From positions 16,067,001 to 16,131,000 of the forward strand of contig NC_046683.1 of the NCBI RefSeq assembly GCF_009870125.1: a stretch of 64,000 nucleotides of DNA. The letters run 5' to 3'. Origin of the DNA: Drosophila pseudoobscura (Eukaryota; Arthropoda; Insecta; Diptera; Drosophilidae). The notes beneath the pieces were generated by a model. That model searched no databases, had not been told where the DNA came from, and saw nothing but the letters and a program-made list of their open reading frames with translations. Numbering within the stretch: the first letter of the stretch is position 1; every line of letters starts with the position of its first letter. The position numbers and the translations under genes were made by a program. Positions 24,085-35,219 of the stretch are shown here, one piece after another.

Positions 24085-25775
24085 CAGGCCTAGATTATTT
24101 CAGCTTGACAAACTGTGAGAACCTTAACAACTTCCGGATCCTTCCACATTGCTTCATCATCCACACCGTGGATATTAATACAAAATTTCCCTCTCATTTA
24201 ACCAATCTTGGCCCGGCTTGGTTTTTTTTTCAGCATCTGATGCTCATATTGTTTGCTAAGCGTTTTTTCCCTTGACAGCCTTTCGAGTACTTAACGTGGC
24301 CCGGCAACAGCTTCCTCTTACAATCTCCCCCTTGCTAATGCAGTTCTTGAGTCTACACATGCTGGTGTTAGTAAATTCTCCGCCGGGTTTCAAACATATG
24401 CGCATACAGCCCGGCCGGGAAGGCTGGCAGGGCTGGGAAGGGGCCATCCAAGTTCGTGGGGTTCGGGAAGAACAACTTAACCCTCCCGGGCTATAAAACT
24501 TAATATGTTTTGTATTTAAATTTATGAAAAAGCAAGCGGAAACAATGGAAGTGCAAGTCCCAGGACGGTGGCTTGTATGGAGGGGAGTGGTGTGGGGTGG
24601 CCAATGGAGAGGGGGGGGGGAGGGACAAGGAAACAGTATTAATGGCTGCTTAAGCCGCCGACATGCGCATAATTGTCGCCAGCGTCAAGGCTTTGCCGGC
24701 TCACAATCGCTCTTTTTCAGGATCTCCATTCCTGCTGCTTTGGTCAGCCCGTGTCAACCGTGGACTAAAACGTATTAGAACGAATATCACCAAAGAATTG
24801 TGATGAGAATTCCATGAAGAACTTATTATATGCTCAAAACTCAAGAAAGTTGTATTTCATTTGTCATTAAAAAAGTTATTGTGACTTTTGTAAAAGAATA
24901 AAAAATCCTTGTATCTTAATGGAAAAAAAGTTTGCATGAGTGTGATTTCGTGTTTTTTTAAATTATTATAAATAGTTTTGTTGAAATAATAATATCTTCT
25001 AATAATTATTATTAATAATTAATCAATAATTAGTAATGATATAACCATTTTTGTTCCAGTTTTTCTGCTATCGTGGACTACTGTGCGCTGGTAATGGGGA
25101 CTACATTTTGGGCGGGCAATAGGGCGTATGCGTAATAATAATTACACGGCGCGATGCCGCCGTTGAGGCAGTAATATTTATTAAAGGCTTTAAATTGTCC
25201 TGTAGGTTGTAATACATTCAGTACATATTTATATACATTTCTGAACGAGTATTCGCATGTTCCGGCTACTTTTTGTGTGCTCTTTTATGGTGTTATTATA
25301 AGAATGTGGTTTATCACCTGTCCAGGGGGTTGAGGACTACATAAGTAATGGGAATGGCTGACAACGATTGCTAATGCAAATTACGCACCACAGAACCAGG
25401 AGCAGGGTTTCCCTCAAGAAGTAGCATTCCACGAGAGCCGATGCTGCTGCTGCTGCTCTTGCTCCTGCGGATGCCAATAAAAAATATGGGCTCAACAGGA
25501 TTAATACATTATTTCCGGTTGGGCCTTGATGCAGATGTAGAACCGAAGGCCAGGCACATATGTTTGTATGGTAGAACTGGTTGGACTGCCATACGGTGTT
25601 GTTCCTGTTGTTCTTTTGCACTTTTATGATTATTGTAGTGCCATCGTCCTCATCCTGGTCTTTGCATCAGGGAGAGCAAAACAGAACAGTAGAGGGAACA
25701 GAACAGAGGAAGCTGTGGAGGCACTTATGCTTATGTTTTTTGGCTCTTATGGAGCTCTGTTCTTCCCCCTCTACT

Positions 25776-25832
25776 TCACTCCACTCCACTCCACACCACT
25801 CTCCTCTCCTATCCACATCACTCCACTCCACT
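25776..25832. repeat. CTCCA-type pentamer minisatellite
   Basis: Irregular repeats of CTCCA/CTCCT run for about 55 bases. Units are short and imperfect. Confidence 0.6.
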
Positions 25833-27734
25833 CTTCTGTGGAGTGCACTTTGCTGTTTCATTTCAACTATATTTGTTCACCATATTTGTATACAAATTCT
25901 TTTTTCTCTTCCATTTTTTGCATTCTCTCCGCTGCATCTAGAACGAATATTTTCCAGAAAGGATATGCGCAGGCCAGTCGCTGGTCGAGCTCTTCCACTT
26001 CACACAGATACTCACCCACACACGCACACACATGCACATATCAAGTGCTGGAAAAGTGCATATTAATTTGATGTTTTTGTCATCTGAAGGATTCGAAAGA
26101 GTTTGCAGTATCCAACTGTGTCCTGGGCCGGAAGAGGGTCGTAATAATGCAAAATATACAATTGGGGTAAGCCATTCCGGAGGCTCATTTAGGTATAGAG
26201 GCCTACGAGCCCGAACCCGGGGAAACACAAAACTGTTCAAATCCATAAGAAGCTTTTGATATTTAAACTTTTTCGGTTTAATGCAGTTATCTTTGTGCAA
26301 AGCAATAATATAAGATATACCTACGATATGGAAGAAAATATGGGAAAAAGATCAGGTCATCAAAAAGAGTTTTATAACTTTAATCGGACTTTTATTGAAT
26401 AAGAAGCAGTCCCAGAATAAAACTAAAATTAATCAAGAAATGGGACATCAAATTATCGAAGCTTGAATGAACAATGTATTTAATAGATTTGGAAACTAAA
26501 TTCCTTTGAGCTTGGAGACTGATCATTCGAGTTAAAGGAATTATTCGTTCCACCAAAACAAAAAAGAATATACCATTATAGAGATATCCATTTGACGATG
26601 TGCATAATTTATCTGGGACTTATTTCAATTAGCAGTATGGCATCTCCGCAGCTAATTGTTCGCTTATTTGTTTAAAAATGAAATTGAAATCGCCGAGAAA
26701 AGAAACCTAAAACTCTCGCTAAAACGACAAAATAAATTAAATGAAAATTTCGCGTGAAAAGCTTTTGTCTCAATCTTTTTTACTTCCTCCCCTACCCCTA
26801 GCCCACCCCTCCACCCCCTCTCTCACTCTACGAGTACTGGGTACTGGTCTCGTTGCTATTCTGTTCTGATTTCCTCTTGGCCCAGCTCAGTCTTTGGCTA
26901 TTCATTCACTTGTCCTTTATAATAAAACAATAAACTGTAACAATAGCAATTAAAAATCGCTGAAAGCGGATGTCCTGATAAGGACCCTGAAACAGGGAGG
27001 GATCCGGCACAGCTCTGGCCACGCTTCATCTGGATGACCCTCGTCCTTGCCGGTGTCCTGTCCTGTCCCATTGTTGTAATTATGCATTATGCTTTTGATT
27101 TGGCCATAGCCCTAGCCCAGCCCTAGTGCAGACCCAGCCAGCCTCTGTCTCCGTCGCTTTGAGAATTCAGTTTTTTGTTTATTTTCATCCTTTTGTCAGT
27201 TTTCCCTGGTTTTTTTTTTTTTTTTTTGTTTTCTTTCAGTTTCGGCGAGCAGCTTTGCCAGCGGAGAGACGATCTGCCTCTCAAATGCTCCACTGTCCCT
27301 ATTTCTGTTGCTGTCCCCGTCGCTTGTGCTCTAGAAATCAACGCCGACATCGCCAAGGATGCGACATTAATGAACGACAGACGCAGGATTCCGACACTTC
27401 GTTGTCCCTTTTTAACTATGCAGTTTCCCCCGAGCAAAACTCTACTCACCTGTTTGGTGCTCTAACTCGCCAAAATAGTCTAAGGAATCGCTTAAAGCTG
27501 CGATAGGCTGTTTCTGAAAGCAACGGCACTTGCTCCAACAGGAAGTTGAGCTTATTAACTCAAAAGATGTTTCAACCTTTGCAATTATATACATAGATAT
27601 TTAGAGATTCTCTGGAACTACTTGGATTAAGTGAGCTGCAAAGTTCACATCATATTAGGCACCAGCCACTGTGCCACCCCATCAAAAAGGCCGAAACACA
27701 ATTTGCTTCTATAAATCAAAATCGGAGGCCCATT

Positions 27735-27750
27735 GGGGGGGGGGGGGGGG
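27735..27750. repeat. 16-base poly-G run
   Basis: Sixteen consecutive G residues. It is a length-variable homopolymer and the exact length may be a sequencing artefact. Confidence 0.8.
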
Positions 27751-29032
27751 CGAGTATGCAAATAGGCCAGAGGAAATAGGATACAGAGGCGGAAAGAGAC
27801 AGAGACAGAGGCAGATACTCGTAGATGAAGGAAGAACCACAATCGCAATGCAGTCAATAAAATCAAGGCAATCATGTTGCAGTCGGCGTCGACATCGGCG
27901 TCGGCGTCGGCGTCGGCCTCGGTCCTCAAGCAGATCCTTGTCGATGTCCCAATGCCTCTGTCTGGACATCCACATCCATCCGTATGACTCTCTGGCCATG
28001 TCTGTCCAGGTATTTTGTTTATAATAATGCCCAGCAGTGTGTTAAACAATTACATTAGGCAACGATAGAAATGTGGGGGTGATGTGGAGAGGGACCTGGC
28101 CTGGCCTGCGCTGGCCTGGCCTGACCTGCCATACCACAGCAATATGGCAATCTAATTGACAGTTATGAAGACTGTCAAACATACAATTATAACACTCCAA
28201 CTATCAATGGCCAAACATCGATTTGTCCCATCCATCTCCCTGCCGGCCTCGTCTTCTATATGACTACATGAGTGCCCACTCTGTCTCAGTGGCCCCCACT
28301 CGCCGCATGCATTTGTTAAATTATTGACTCAGGAGGCGGTCTGGGATGAGCAGCTGCCCGCATATGCTCGAGCGGACGAGTGTGGTATGCAGAACCACTC
28401 CCAATCTACTCTCAACCCCTTTCCCCACACACTTACCGAGGGGGGGAGGGTCTGTTCGAATTATTAACATGTTAATCCAAATGTAATGAGCGTAAGGATA
28501 ACTCATTGTGATGCGTTGTTTATGGACAGTTCTACATACATACACACACACACACATATGTACATACAGACATACGTACGAATATATGTGGATGCAGACA
28601 CATACGCAGGGGGCATTCGACTGGACACGAGAACACACACACAGATGCCTCGAATCGTATGAATTGCAAATATACTCGATTAATATTATGCTAATTTAAT
28701 TGGTAGGCAGTTGAAATAATTAAAAACAGGCTCTGGAGTTATAATGCTTGGGCAGCCCATCTAATAGATATATGTATGTACAATATGTATATGTGTACTT
28801 ATCTACATCCGATATCCGATCGATCGGTTGGCGAATTATGTGTATATCATATATTTAGTCACTTAGATGGGATGAGATTATCCTCATTCTTGTTTGATAT
28901 TTTGCTGCAAACATTTCAAATTAACTTCTGGTAGCACTTCAATACACTTAAAGAGCAGTGCACTCTGCAATACAAAGAAAGCATTTCGAATCTTCTCTCT
29001 TACAGACTACAGACAAGTAGAACGAAGGGAAA

Positions 29033-29515
29033 AGTTGTGAGTTGCTGCTGCGACCGCAACTCTACATTGCAAATTGATTTGTTCCGTTTGGCTATAAAAA
29101 TGATCCGATTCAGATCCAGATTCGGCAATCTGGTAAATATGGTCATTCTTTATGATAGTGGGTTTTTTATTTTCCCGTATCATCAAAATTGTGGATGCCA
29201 CAGATTTTCGTTTTTTGTGGGGGCGGAAAGAGGTGGTGCGAAATTCTGAAATAAACTAAATAAAACAGTGAAATCTAACAGGAAGGCGGGTACCAAATTT
29301 GATTGTTCTAGTTTAAATAGTCTCTGAGATCTGAGGATGCCACAGATTTTCGTCCTTTGCGAGTGCAGGTTCAATACCACAGGAGTGTGGGTACGAAATT
29401 TGGTTGCCCTAGCTTTTATAGTCTCTGAGATCTAGGCACTCCCTTTTAGCAATCGGCAAAGCCGCCATGAAACGTGTTATCTTCATCCTGGCCATAATAA
29501 TGATACGAATAAAAT
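29033..29515 (-). mobile_element. Degenerate DINE-1/Helentron-type copy D
   Basis: It contains in order the blocks of the inverted element at 56.8-58.0 kb: the GTTGCTG...CCGCAACTC subterminal hairpin, TTGCAAATTGATTTGTTCC, GGATGCCACAGATTTTCG (twice), CACAGGAGTGTGGGTAC and GGCAAAGCCGCCATGAAAC. The hairpin joins directly to the TTGCAAATTG block, so the part carrying the terminal AGTATCGGGTATA is deleted. Divergence is clear, so this is an old copy. Boundaries are approximate. Confidence 0.75.
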
Positions 29516-29839
29516 AATAATGAATAAAACTCGATTCATAGAAAACGATTGACGGACATGTATGTAGTGTATATCTATATCAACGCGTCATTTGATACTG
29601 TCCGATATACGAGTATGTTCATCTGTTAAAAATCATAACCAGCCTGCGAGGGTATACAAATACGACATACCAAAATGGAAAGATCGAAGGATATCAACCA
29701 TACCAATAGCCAGGAGGAGTGCTACGGGAAAGGTCAAGCTATCTGTCCATATGGGTATGTGCGCAAGTATGTATCTGTGTTGGCTGAAAATTTATTGTTT
29801 TTGTCATTAGCGCTGCGCAAATTCGTGGGACGTTGGTGG

Positions 29840-30195
29840 AACGTTGGAGGATGCGCAGAGGGGGTGAGCGGTTGTTGGGCTCTTGGGGTCTTGGCCAGAA
29901 TTGATGTCGATGAGTTTACGTTAATGTCCGAATATTTATTAAATGGGATTGGTGAACGGAAATACTCTGTATACTCGTAATGGTTGTGCGTCCAGAAGCG
30001 ATCGCCGCTTGTTAATTGAAAAGGAAGATGCGGATGGGATATAACACCTTCGAGAGAGTGTCTGTATAGGTTTTGAGAGTCGTGCTTAAGTATTTTATCC
30101 ATTCCCGTGAGAGAGCGGGACAGTTTCAGATGAAATGCTCCACGGTTCGGATGGCCCCGGATTCACCACACTTTCTGCAGCTGCTGGTCTTAACG
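29840..30195 (-). mobile_element. Non-LTR retrotransposon C-terminal remnant
   Basis: The minus strand from about 30180 reads CRKCGESGAIRTVEHF, a stop codon, then NCPALSREWIKYL. This C-x2-C-x9-H-x4-C pattern is the zinc-knuckle tail after the reverse transcriptase of jockey/R1/LOA-type non-LTR elements, where the text is typically C-x-x-C...ET-x-EH-x-(5)-CP. One stop lies between the His and the last Cys, so the copy is dead. The open frame continues to about 29840 without recognisable motifs. No RT palm motif is present upstream in the window, so only the last part of the element survives. The clade is not resolved. Confidence 0.55.
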
Positions 30196-30524
30196 ATGAA
30201 ATAAATAAACTGCTGCATATTTTCGTAAGTATTTTCGATATTGGACGTTTTAATATTCAATGTTTAATCTATCTTAATTCTACACAAATCTAAAAACCAT
30301 TTTTCTTGAAGGAGCGAGCAGTAAAAAAACGTCACATTGATTCAGTCATGAGCCCATGGTCGTATATGTCATGTGCATATTCCATTCTAGTACAATATTC
30401 CAACTTCGTAGGAAGCTTGCTCACAAATTTTCGATTGTTTTCCTTGGCTTGAAATTTGTCTTACCTATTTCTGTTCTGGCAAGTAAAATCAGTAGATGAA
30501 TGAAGATCCTCTTGGTCTACTGAC

Positions 30525-31326
30525 ATGATGCCCGAAATTATTATAAGCGTCTGCAGCCTGATGGGACTATGCTATAGTGCCCTGGTAAACCTGCTTTCAA
30601 AATTGTTCGGCTATTTCCGTATTTGGTGAGTTCTTAAGTAGATAAAGAAAATACTTTCAAATGACATACGGCATCCTCCACAGGACTGCCTCCTCGCCCA
30701 GGAAGAGTCTGCGTCCCTACCTCTACAAGATCGATCTCTATGTGTGGCAGATTATCTACGGAACGCCGGATACCGGTCACGTGGTCTTATTCAATGGTTG
30801 GCACAATGGCCGCACGGTCGTGTGCGACGACTGCCGTTTGAAACGTGTGGGTGAATTGATTGACCAGGCAAAAATATGCCTGGACGTGGTGCTGCTCTCC
30901 ACCGCCAATGTCCAGTACCTTGACCGCATGTTGGCTGCACATAATCGAGGCGTCAATGTGCGCATTCTCGCCAGCGACAAAATGCTCGCGGCTAATGGGC
31001 CAGCGATGCAGCTAATCTGCGCCTTGGGTGTGCCGGTGCGCGGCTCCCCGATCGGTGTAAAATTCGGCTACAATTTTGCTATAATAGACAGTGAAAAGCG
31101 AGCCCTGGGGTTAGAGGCCACGCAGGATACGGTCCACACCTGTCTTTGGCGTCTCAGGGGCAACATGAAAGGATGTTTCCGCTGGATCCTAGATGTCGTG
31201 AAGCAGAAACGCGATTATAGGCATGATAATTACCACTACCAAATTTTCTTTGATGAATGGGACTTCCTATCTCCCATCACCCCGCCTTACTTCGCAGAAC
31301 GTCATTTTGTCGAAGTTACACGTTAA
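30525..31326 (+). CDS. Zucchini/PLD6-like protein lacking the catalytic HKD His and Lys
   Basis: Exon 1 is 30525-30625, the intron 30626-30683 (58 nt, GTGAGT...CCTCCACAG), and exon 2 30684-31326 (TAA). The junction codon TG|G restores Trp34, giving 247 residues, close to the roughly 250 of Drosophila Zucchini. An N-terminal hydrophobic segment (residues 4-30) resembles the mitochondrial outer-membrane anchor of Zuc. A CxxC pair (C81, C84; VVCDDCRLKR) sits where Zuc has its small zinc site, but the His ligand is gone. The PLD fold follows: ELIDQAKICLDVVLLS, LAAHNRGVNVRILASD, LGVPVRG and FAIID. The HKD motif H-x-K-x4-D is replaced by G162-Y-N164-x4-D169, so the catalytic His and Lys are absent, and the later GSxNWT-type segment is not recognisable. 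Zuc cleaves piRNA precursors at mitochondria. This relative should be non-catalytic as a phosphodiesterase. The intact spliced frame argues against a simple pseudogene. Confidence 0.8.
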
Positions 31327-31689
31327 TTCCATTACTCGTATATCTTATTTTAATGATTAATAGTTGCCTGAAATTAACTGAAATTTGTTGTTTTTTTAAG
31401 ACAATCAGCTCAAAAGTTCCCATTTGTGTAAGTACATGTGCATAACCCACCAAAACTTGGCGAAAATCTAGTACATAGATATGTATGCACATACATACAT
31501 ATGTAGCTGCCATAGTAACGAAGCTAAAAATGTGTGGTAGATATCTGCACTCAGTTTTCTGATAGATCGATCAAGCAAAGACGAGCCGATCTGGGCGAGC
31601 TTTTTAAGCTTGAAGCTTTTCAGCAATGTGCGCACTTGCACCGGTGCAGTGTATTTGCTTTTTTCGGAGCTTTTGAATGCATTTCCAAT

Positions 31690-32070
31690 AGCAATAGGCA
31701 AAGCCGACCATGAAACGTGTGTGTTAGAGAGAGACAGAGCGAGATCGAATGAAACTGTTTTCTTTATTCTGGCTATAATAATGATACGATCTGGTTCAGA
31801 TTCTGCAGTCTAGAAGATATTGTCATTCCCTACGATTCTGAGTTTATGGTTTTCTCGTATCTTTAAAATTGTGGACTGTGGGGGCGGAAGGGGCCTGGCG
31901 ATGTTTTGAAATACACTTGTAACAGTGACATATCACAGAAGTCTCAATACGAAATGTCGCTGCTGTAGCTCTTATACTCTCAGAGCACTAGGCACTCATA
32001 GGGACGGATAGACGGACGAAAGGACAGACGGACAGACAGACATGGCTCAATTGACTCGGCGCAAATCTAT
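31690..32070 (-). mobile_element. Degenerate DINE-type copy E
   Basis: Blocks match the inverted copy at 56.8-58.0 kb: GGCAAAGCCGACCATGAAAC, GTGTTAGAGAGAGACAGAG, ATACGATCTGGTTCAGATT, CAGTGACATATCACAGAAG, a GACGGACAGACAGA microsatellite and CATGGCTCAATTGACTCGG. Both termini are missing or unrecognisable. It lies 360 bases downstream of the Zuc-like gene. Confidence 0.75.
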
Positions 32071-32433
32071 TAGGATGGCTCTATAAAATCTTGACCAGAT
32101 ACTGTGCTTTCGCCTTGACGAAATAATCCTTAATAAATTCGACATTTAAGTCCTTATGAAGATTTTTACTCTGTATCTACTATGATGCCCAGTGCTAGTT
32201 TTCATTATCTTTGATTCAGTCAGGCTTTCCCCCTAGTTCGGAGCCATACATACATATGTCATAATTGGCTTGAAAACTGTACCATACAAAAGTACTTTGT
32301 ACTTCAGTTTTAGTGGCGAGGACAATGTAGATTTCTAATTTTAAGTTTCAGTAGATTTCTCTTTGATTCCATATGTTTACACCAAGTGAGCCGTCTATGC
32401 AAATGTACACCAAGGGACGCTACTTCGGTTATT

Positions 32434-33006
32434 TGTATACCCGATACTCAAAATGAGTATTGGGGTATATTAGATTTGTGGTAAAAGTGGATGTGTGTAA
32501 CGTCCAGAAGGAATCGTTTCCGACCCCATAAAGTATATATATTCTTGATCAGCATCAATAGCAGAGTCGATTGAGCCATGTCTGTCTGTCCGTCCGTATC
32601 CGTATTGGTATCCGCACTCCTGTTAGATCTCACTATAAAACGTATATTTCAGAATTTCGCCCCACCCCCTTCCGCCCCCGCAAAAGACGAAAATCTGTTG
32701 CATGCACAATATTGCAGATTCCAGAAAACTAAAAACGCAGAATCATAGATAACGACCATATCTATTAGATTGCTGAATATGGATCAGATCAGATCATTTT
32801 GATAGCCAAAAGGAACAAATCAATTTGCACTGGCTACGCAGCGCCCGACGTCACGCTCAGACTGATTTTCTGTCTCTCTCGCACGCACTCTTTGTCGTGT
32901 CTTTAAATATTAGCGGCGTCTGCCGGAGGAGAGCCATACTGACTTAGTATCGGGTATAACTGTAGAGTTGCGGTGTCCGCAGCAACTCACAACGTTCACC
33001 CTCGTT
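32434..33006 (+). mobile_element. DINE-1/Helentron-type copy C, internally deleted
   Basis: Both ends are those of the full-length copies: it starts TATACCCGATACTCAAAATG and ends AGTATCGGGTATAACTG plus the GTTGCGG...CCGCAGCAAC hairpin and CTCGTT. It is about 570 bases against 1.16 kb. The microsatellite is reduced to a few GTCTGTCC units and is followed directly by the distal CACTCCTGTTAGATC block, so one internal deletion removed about half. It ends about 600 bases upstream of the KCMF1-like transcript. Confidence 0.85.
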
Positions 33007-33691
33007 TTATAGTGATTTCAGTGGAGTATTTGGTCGAAAAGTGTTTAATGAATTATAATTTGAATTTGAATGATTATTTTTTTGGTTTCCATTCTTTTCC
33101 ATTCTGAAAAGATATTGGATACAGCTGCAAATCTGTCTTCAAAGTTTAAGCTTTACGTCTGGAAAATATTAAGCTTTCAAATGTAAAATTTTTTAAACTT
33201 TGGGGCAGTTTTGATCAAAGTTTATACTTGAAAACCTCAGAGAAAGTACAAAATATTAGATTTTCATCTTTGTTTCATATTTAAGCGTTAATTTATGAAC
33301 TCACATTTTGATATAGCCTAATCCGTTTTAATCAATTTCAAACACCGGCATTTGTAATATGTAAAACCAAAAAAAAAAATATTTATCAGAGAAATCGTTA
33401 AAAATTATCAAGAACAAGCATTTTGAAACCTGTCGGTAAAAATAATCTTTTCCTAAGGCGAGAAATTTCAGTTTTTTATTGTAAAGCTGCAAAATCAGCT
33501 TTGAATTGAATTACAATTAAATTATAGCTTAACGCCTTATTTTGAACAGTCTGGCAACTCTTTTCGAAGTATTTTAAATCGGTACAGAGTTGCTCTCAAT
33601 AATTATCGACGCCTGGCAACGTCATCCACTTATTTCTCTCTGGTAAAATTTGCAAGTCAATTTGCATTTCAACATCCAACCTCGGAAAAAG

Positions 33692-33747
33692 GTAAGTCCT
33701 TTGGAGAAATTGTAATTCTTTTTGTCGACTCATCATCTCTACACAAG
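33692..33747 (+). other. Putative 5' UTR intron of the KCMF1-like gene
   Basis: AAAAAG|GTAAGT at 33691/33692 and CTACACAAG| at 33747 bound a 56-nt intron that ends 20 bases before the ATG at 33768. Both sites are close to consensus. No upstream ATG-led frame joins across, so it is probably non-coding leader. Confidence 0.55.
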
Positions 33748-33767
33748 GTTAAGCAACTGGAATCATA

Positions 33768-34367
33768 ATGGACCGTCAGCACGGCGCAACTTGTGACGGC
33801 TGCGACCTTTGGGGCAACGGAATAACTGGCTGCCGCTACAAGTGCCTGAAGTGCGCCGACTTTGATTTGTGTAAGAGCTGCTATGACGCCAAGGTGGTGA
33901 GTGGGCGGCACAAGTCGGAGCATCCAATGCAGTGCCTGCTGGACGAGGATGCTAAGAAGCTGTACTTTGCCGGGGAGCCAATTCCCTATCTGAACGCCGA
34001 TAGCTTCACTTGCCCCATCTGCGGCACCATGGGCCATTCGTACCACGAACTTGTGAAGCATGTGGTTGCCCAGCACAAAGACGACCGCAGCGACGCCATC
34101 TGTCCACTGTGCGTGGCCTTGCCCATGGCCCCACCCGACCGCTTGCTCAAAATTTCGCAGCACTTTCGCCGTCAGCATCGCGAGTCGTCGAACATTCGCG
34201 ATGCCGTTGCCGAGGAGGAGTCGAGAGCATCCGACATGGCCGATCGCTTCTCCCGTCTCTCTTTAGCAGAGGCTGCGCGCTCCGGACTGCCAATACGTCA
34301 TCTGCTCGTCCGTGTCACTCGGCCAGCCAATCGCTTGCCCCCCGATACTAGCAGCGAGGAGGACTAA
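33768..34367 (+). CDS. Short KCMF1-like protein (ZZ plus Di19-type zinc fingers)
   Basis: This is an uninterrupted 199-residue frame starting at an ATG just after a UTR intron and ending TAA at 34365-34367. A ZZ-type zinc finger spans residues 9-52 with C9, C12, C26, C29, C35, C38, H48 and H52 (RYKCLKCADFDLCKSCYD). Conserved HPMQC follows, then two C2H2-like Di19 fingers: C82/C85/H98/H103 (FTCPICGTMGHS) and C112/C115/H132/H137 (ICPLCVALP). This order is that of KCMF1, an E3 ubiquitin ligase family working with UBR-type ligases. KCMF1 proteins are usually much longer with a C-terminal coiled region; here only about 60 residues follow, ending in an acidic TSSEED. Small KCMF1-like paralogues are known in Drosophila (established knowledge, recalled). 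The ZZ domain is a likely ligand reader. Whether ligase activity remains is unknown. Confidence 0.9.
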   Translation: MDRQHGATCDGCDLWGNGITGCRYKCLKCADFDLCKSCYDAKVVSGRHKSEHPMQCLLDEDAKKLYFAGEPIPYLNADSFTCPICGTMGHSYHELVKHVVAQHKDDRSDAICPLCVALPMAPPDRLLKISQHFRRQHRESSNIRDAVAEEESRASDMADRFSRLSLAEAARSGLPIRHLLVRVTRPANRLPPDTSSEED

Positions 34368-34887
34368 GCTGCCTAAGCAAATCTGTTCCGCCAAAGATGT
34401 GGAGGATCTACGCCTACAGAGATCAACGCACACCACCTACACACACACTATGCATATGTGTACGGATCCACTGTCTCCACGCACACATTAATACACATAC
34501 ACGAACACTAAATATGCATACAAATGAACGCCGCAACTGTGATGGAAAGTTTTCGTTCTATTTGAATGCATTTTCTTGGACATTTTTGCTGCTACACACA
34601 TACAAATACACATACACATACACATACCACGAGATACACTGCCCCAAAAGGCCACAAAAGAACTCACAAAATTCATGTTTAGACATTCAGTAAACAATTG
34701 TTCCCATGAAAATTACTGCACTCTGCTACAGATGCTTTGTACTTCACTTGAGGGCTTGTGTTAGTGGTAGTAAAAATCGTAAATAATGATCGAAAACTTT
34801 AGTTTGAGATATGTATATATTGTTATTTTAAGCCAATGTATCGGAGCACTGCGACACCTAATCCAACAAATTTTGATATAGACTTAA
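34368..34887. other. Downstream flank of the KCMF1-like gene
   Basis: This probably includes the 3' UTR. It holds CA-rich tracts (34430-34500, 34595-34630). No clear AATAAA was found close to the stop and no further gene is supported. Confidence 0.4.
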
Positions 34888-35075
34888 AACGGTGAGATAT
34901 CACAAGAGTCTGTAAACAGAATTTGTTTCCTCTAGCTCTTATAGTCTCTGAGATCTAGGCGCTCATCGGGACAGATGGACAGACAGAATTGGCTCTATCG
35001 ACTTTTCTATTAAAGTTGAACAAAATTTTGTATATTTATGGGGTCGGAAAAGCTCCCTTTTGCTTTCCGTAAGGC
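34888..35075 (-). mobile_element. Degenerate DINE-type fragment F
   Basis: It contains GAGATATCACAAGAGTCTG, TAGCTCTTATAGTCTCTGAG, GGCGCTCATCGGGACAGATGG and a diverged TATGGGGTCGGAAAAG block, in the same order as the minus-oriented copies. Only about 190 bases survive. Confidence 0.6.
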
Positions 35076-35199
35076 GATTCGTTGCTGGAAAGAGAGAGAA
35101 AGAGATTTTCAATTTTCGGTACGTCATGAAAACAGCTAGAATATTGGTCATTGGTAAAATGCATATACGGGTTCCGAGCGAGCCCGGCAGCCGCCTCAA

Positions 35200-35219
35200 C
35201 CTAACCTAACCTAACCTAA
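35200..35219. repeat. Four tandem CCTAA units
   Basis: Four perfect CCTAA pentamers, the complement of the ancestral insect telomere unit TTAGG. They follow a GC-rich GAGCGAGCCCGGCAGCCGCC stretch. Drosophila telomeres do not use this repeat, so a transposon tail or chance is more likely than telomere DNA. Confidence 0.7.

Larger units (their letters stand above)
24085..29032. other. Non-coding interval with simple repeats
   Basis: No supported gene. Visible items are a poly-G run (27735-27750), a CTCCA-type minisatellite (25776-25832), a GTCGGC/GACGCC-rich block (27885-27925), CTGGC repeats (28095-28125) and CA tracts near 28540. Open frames in these blocks follow the repeat composition. Confidence 0.5.
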
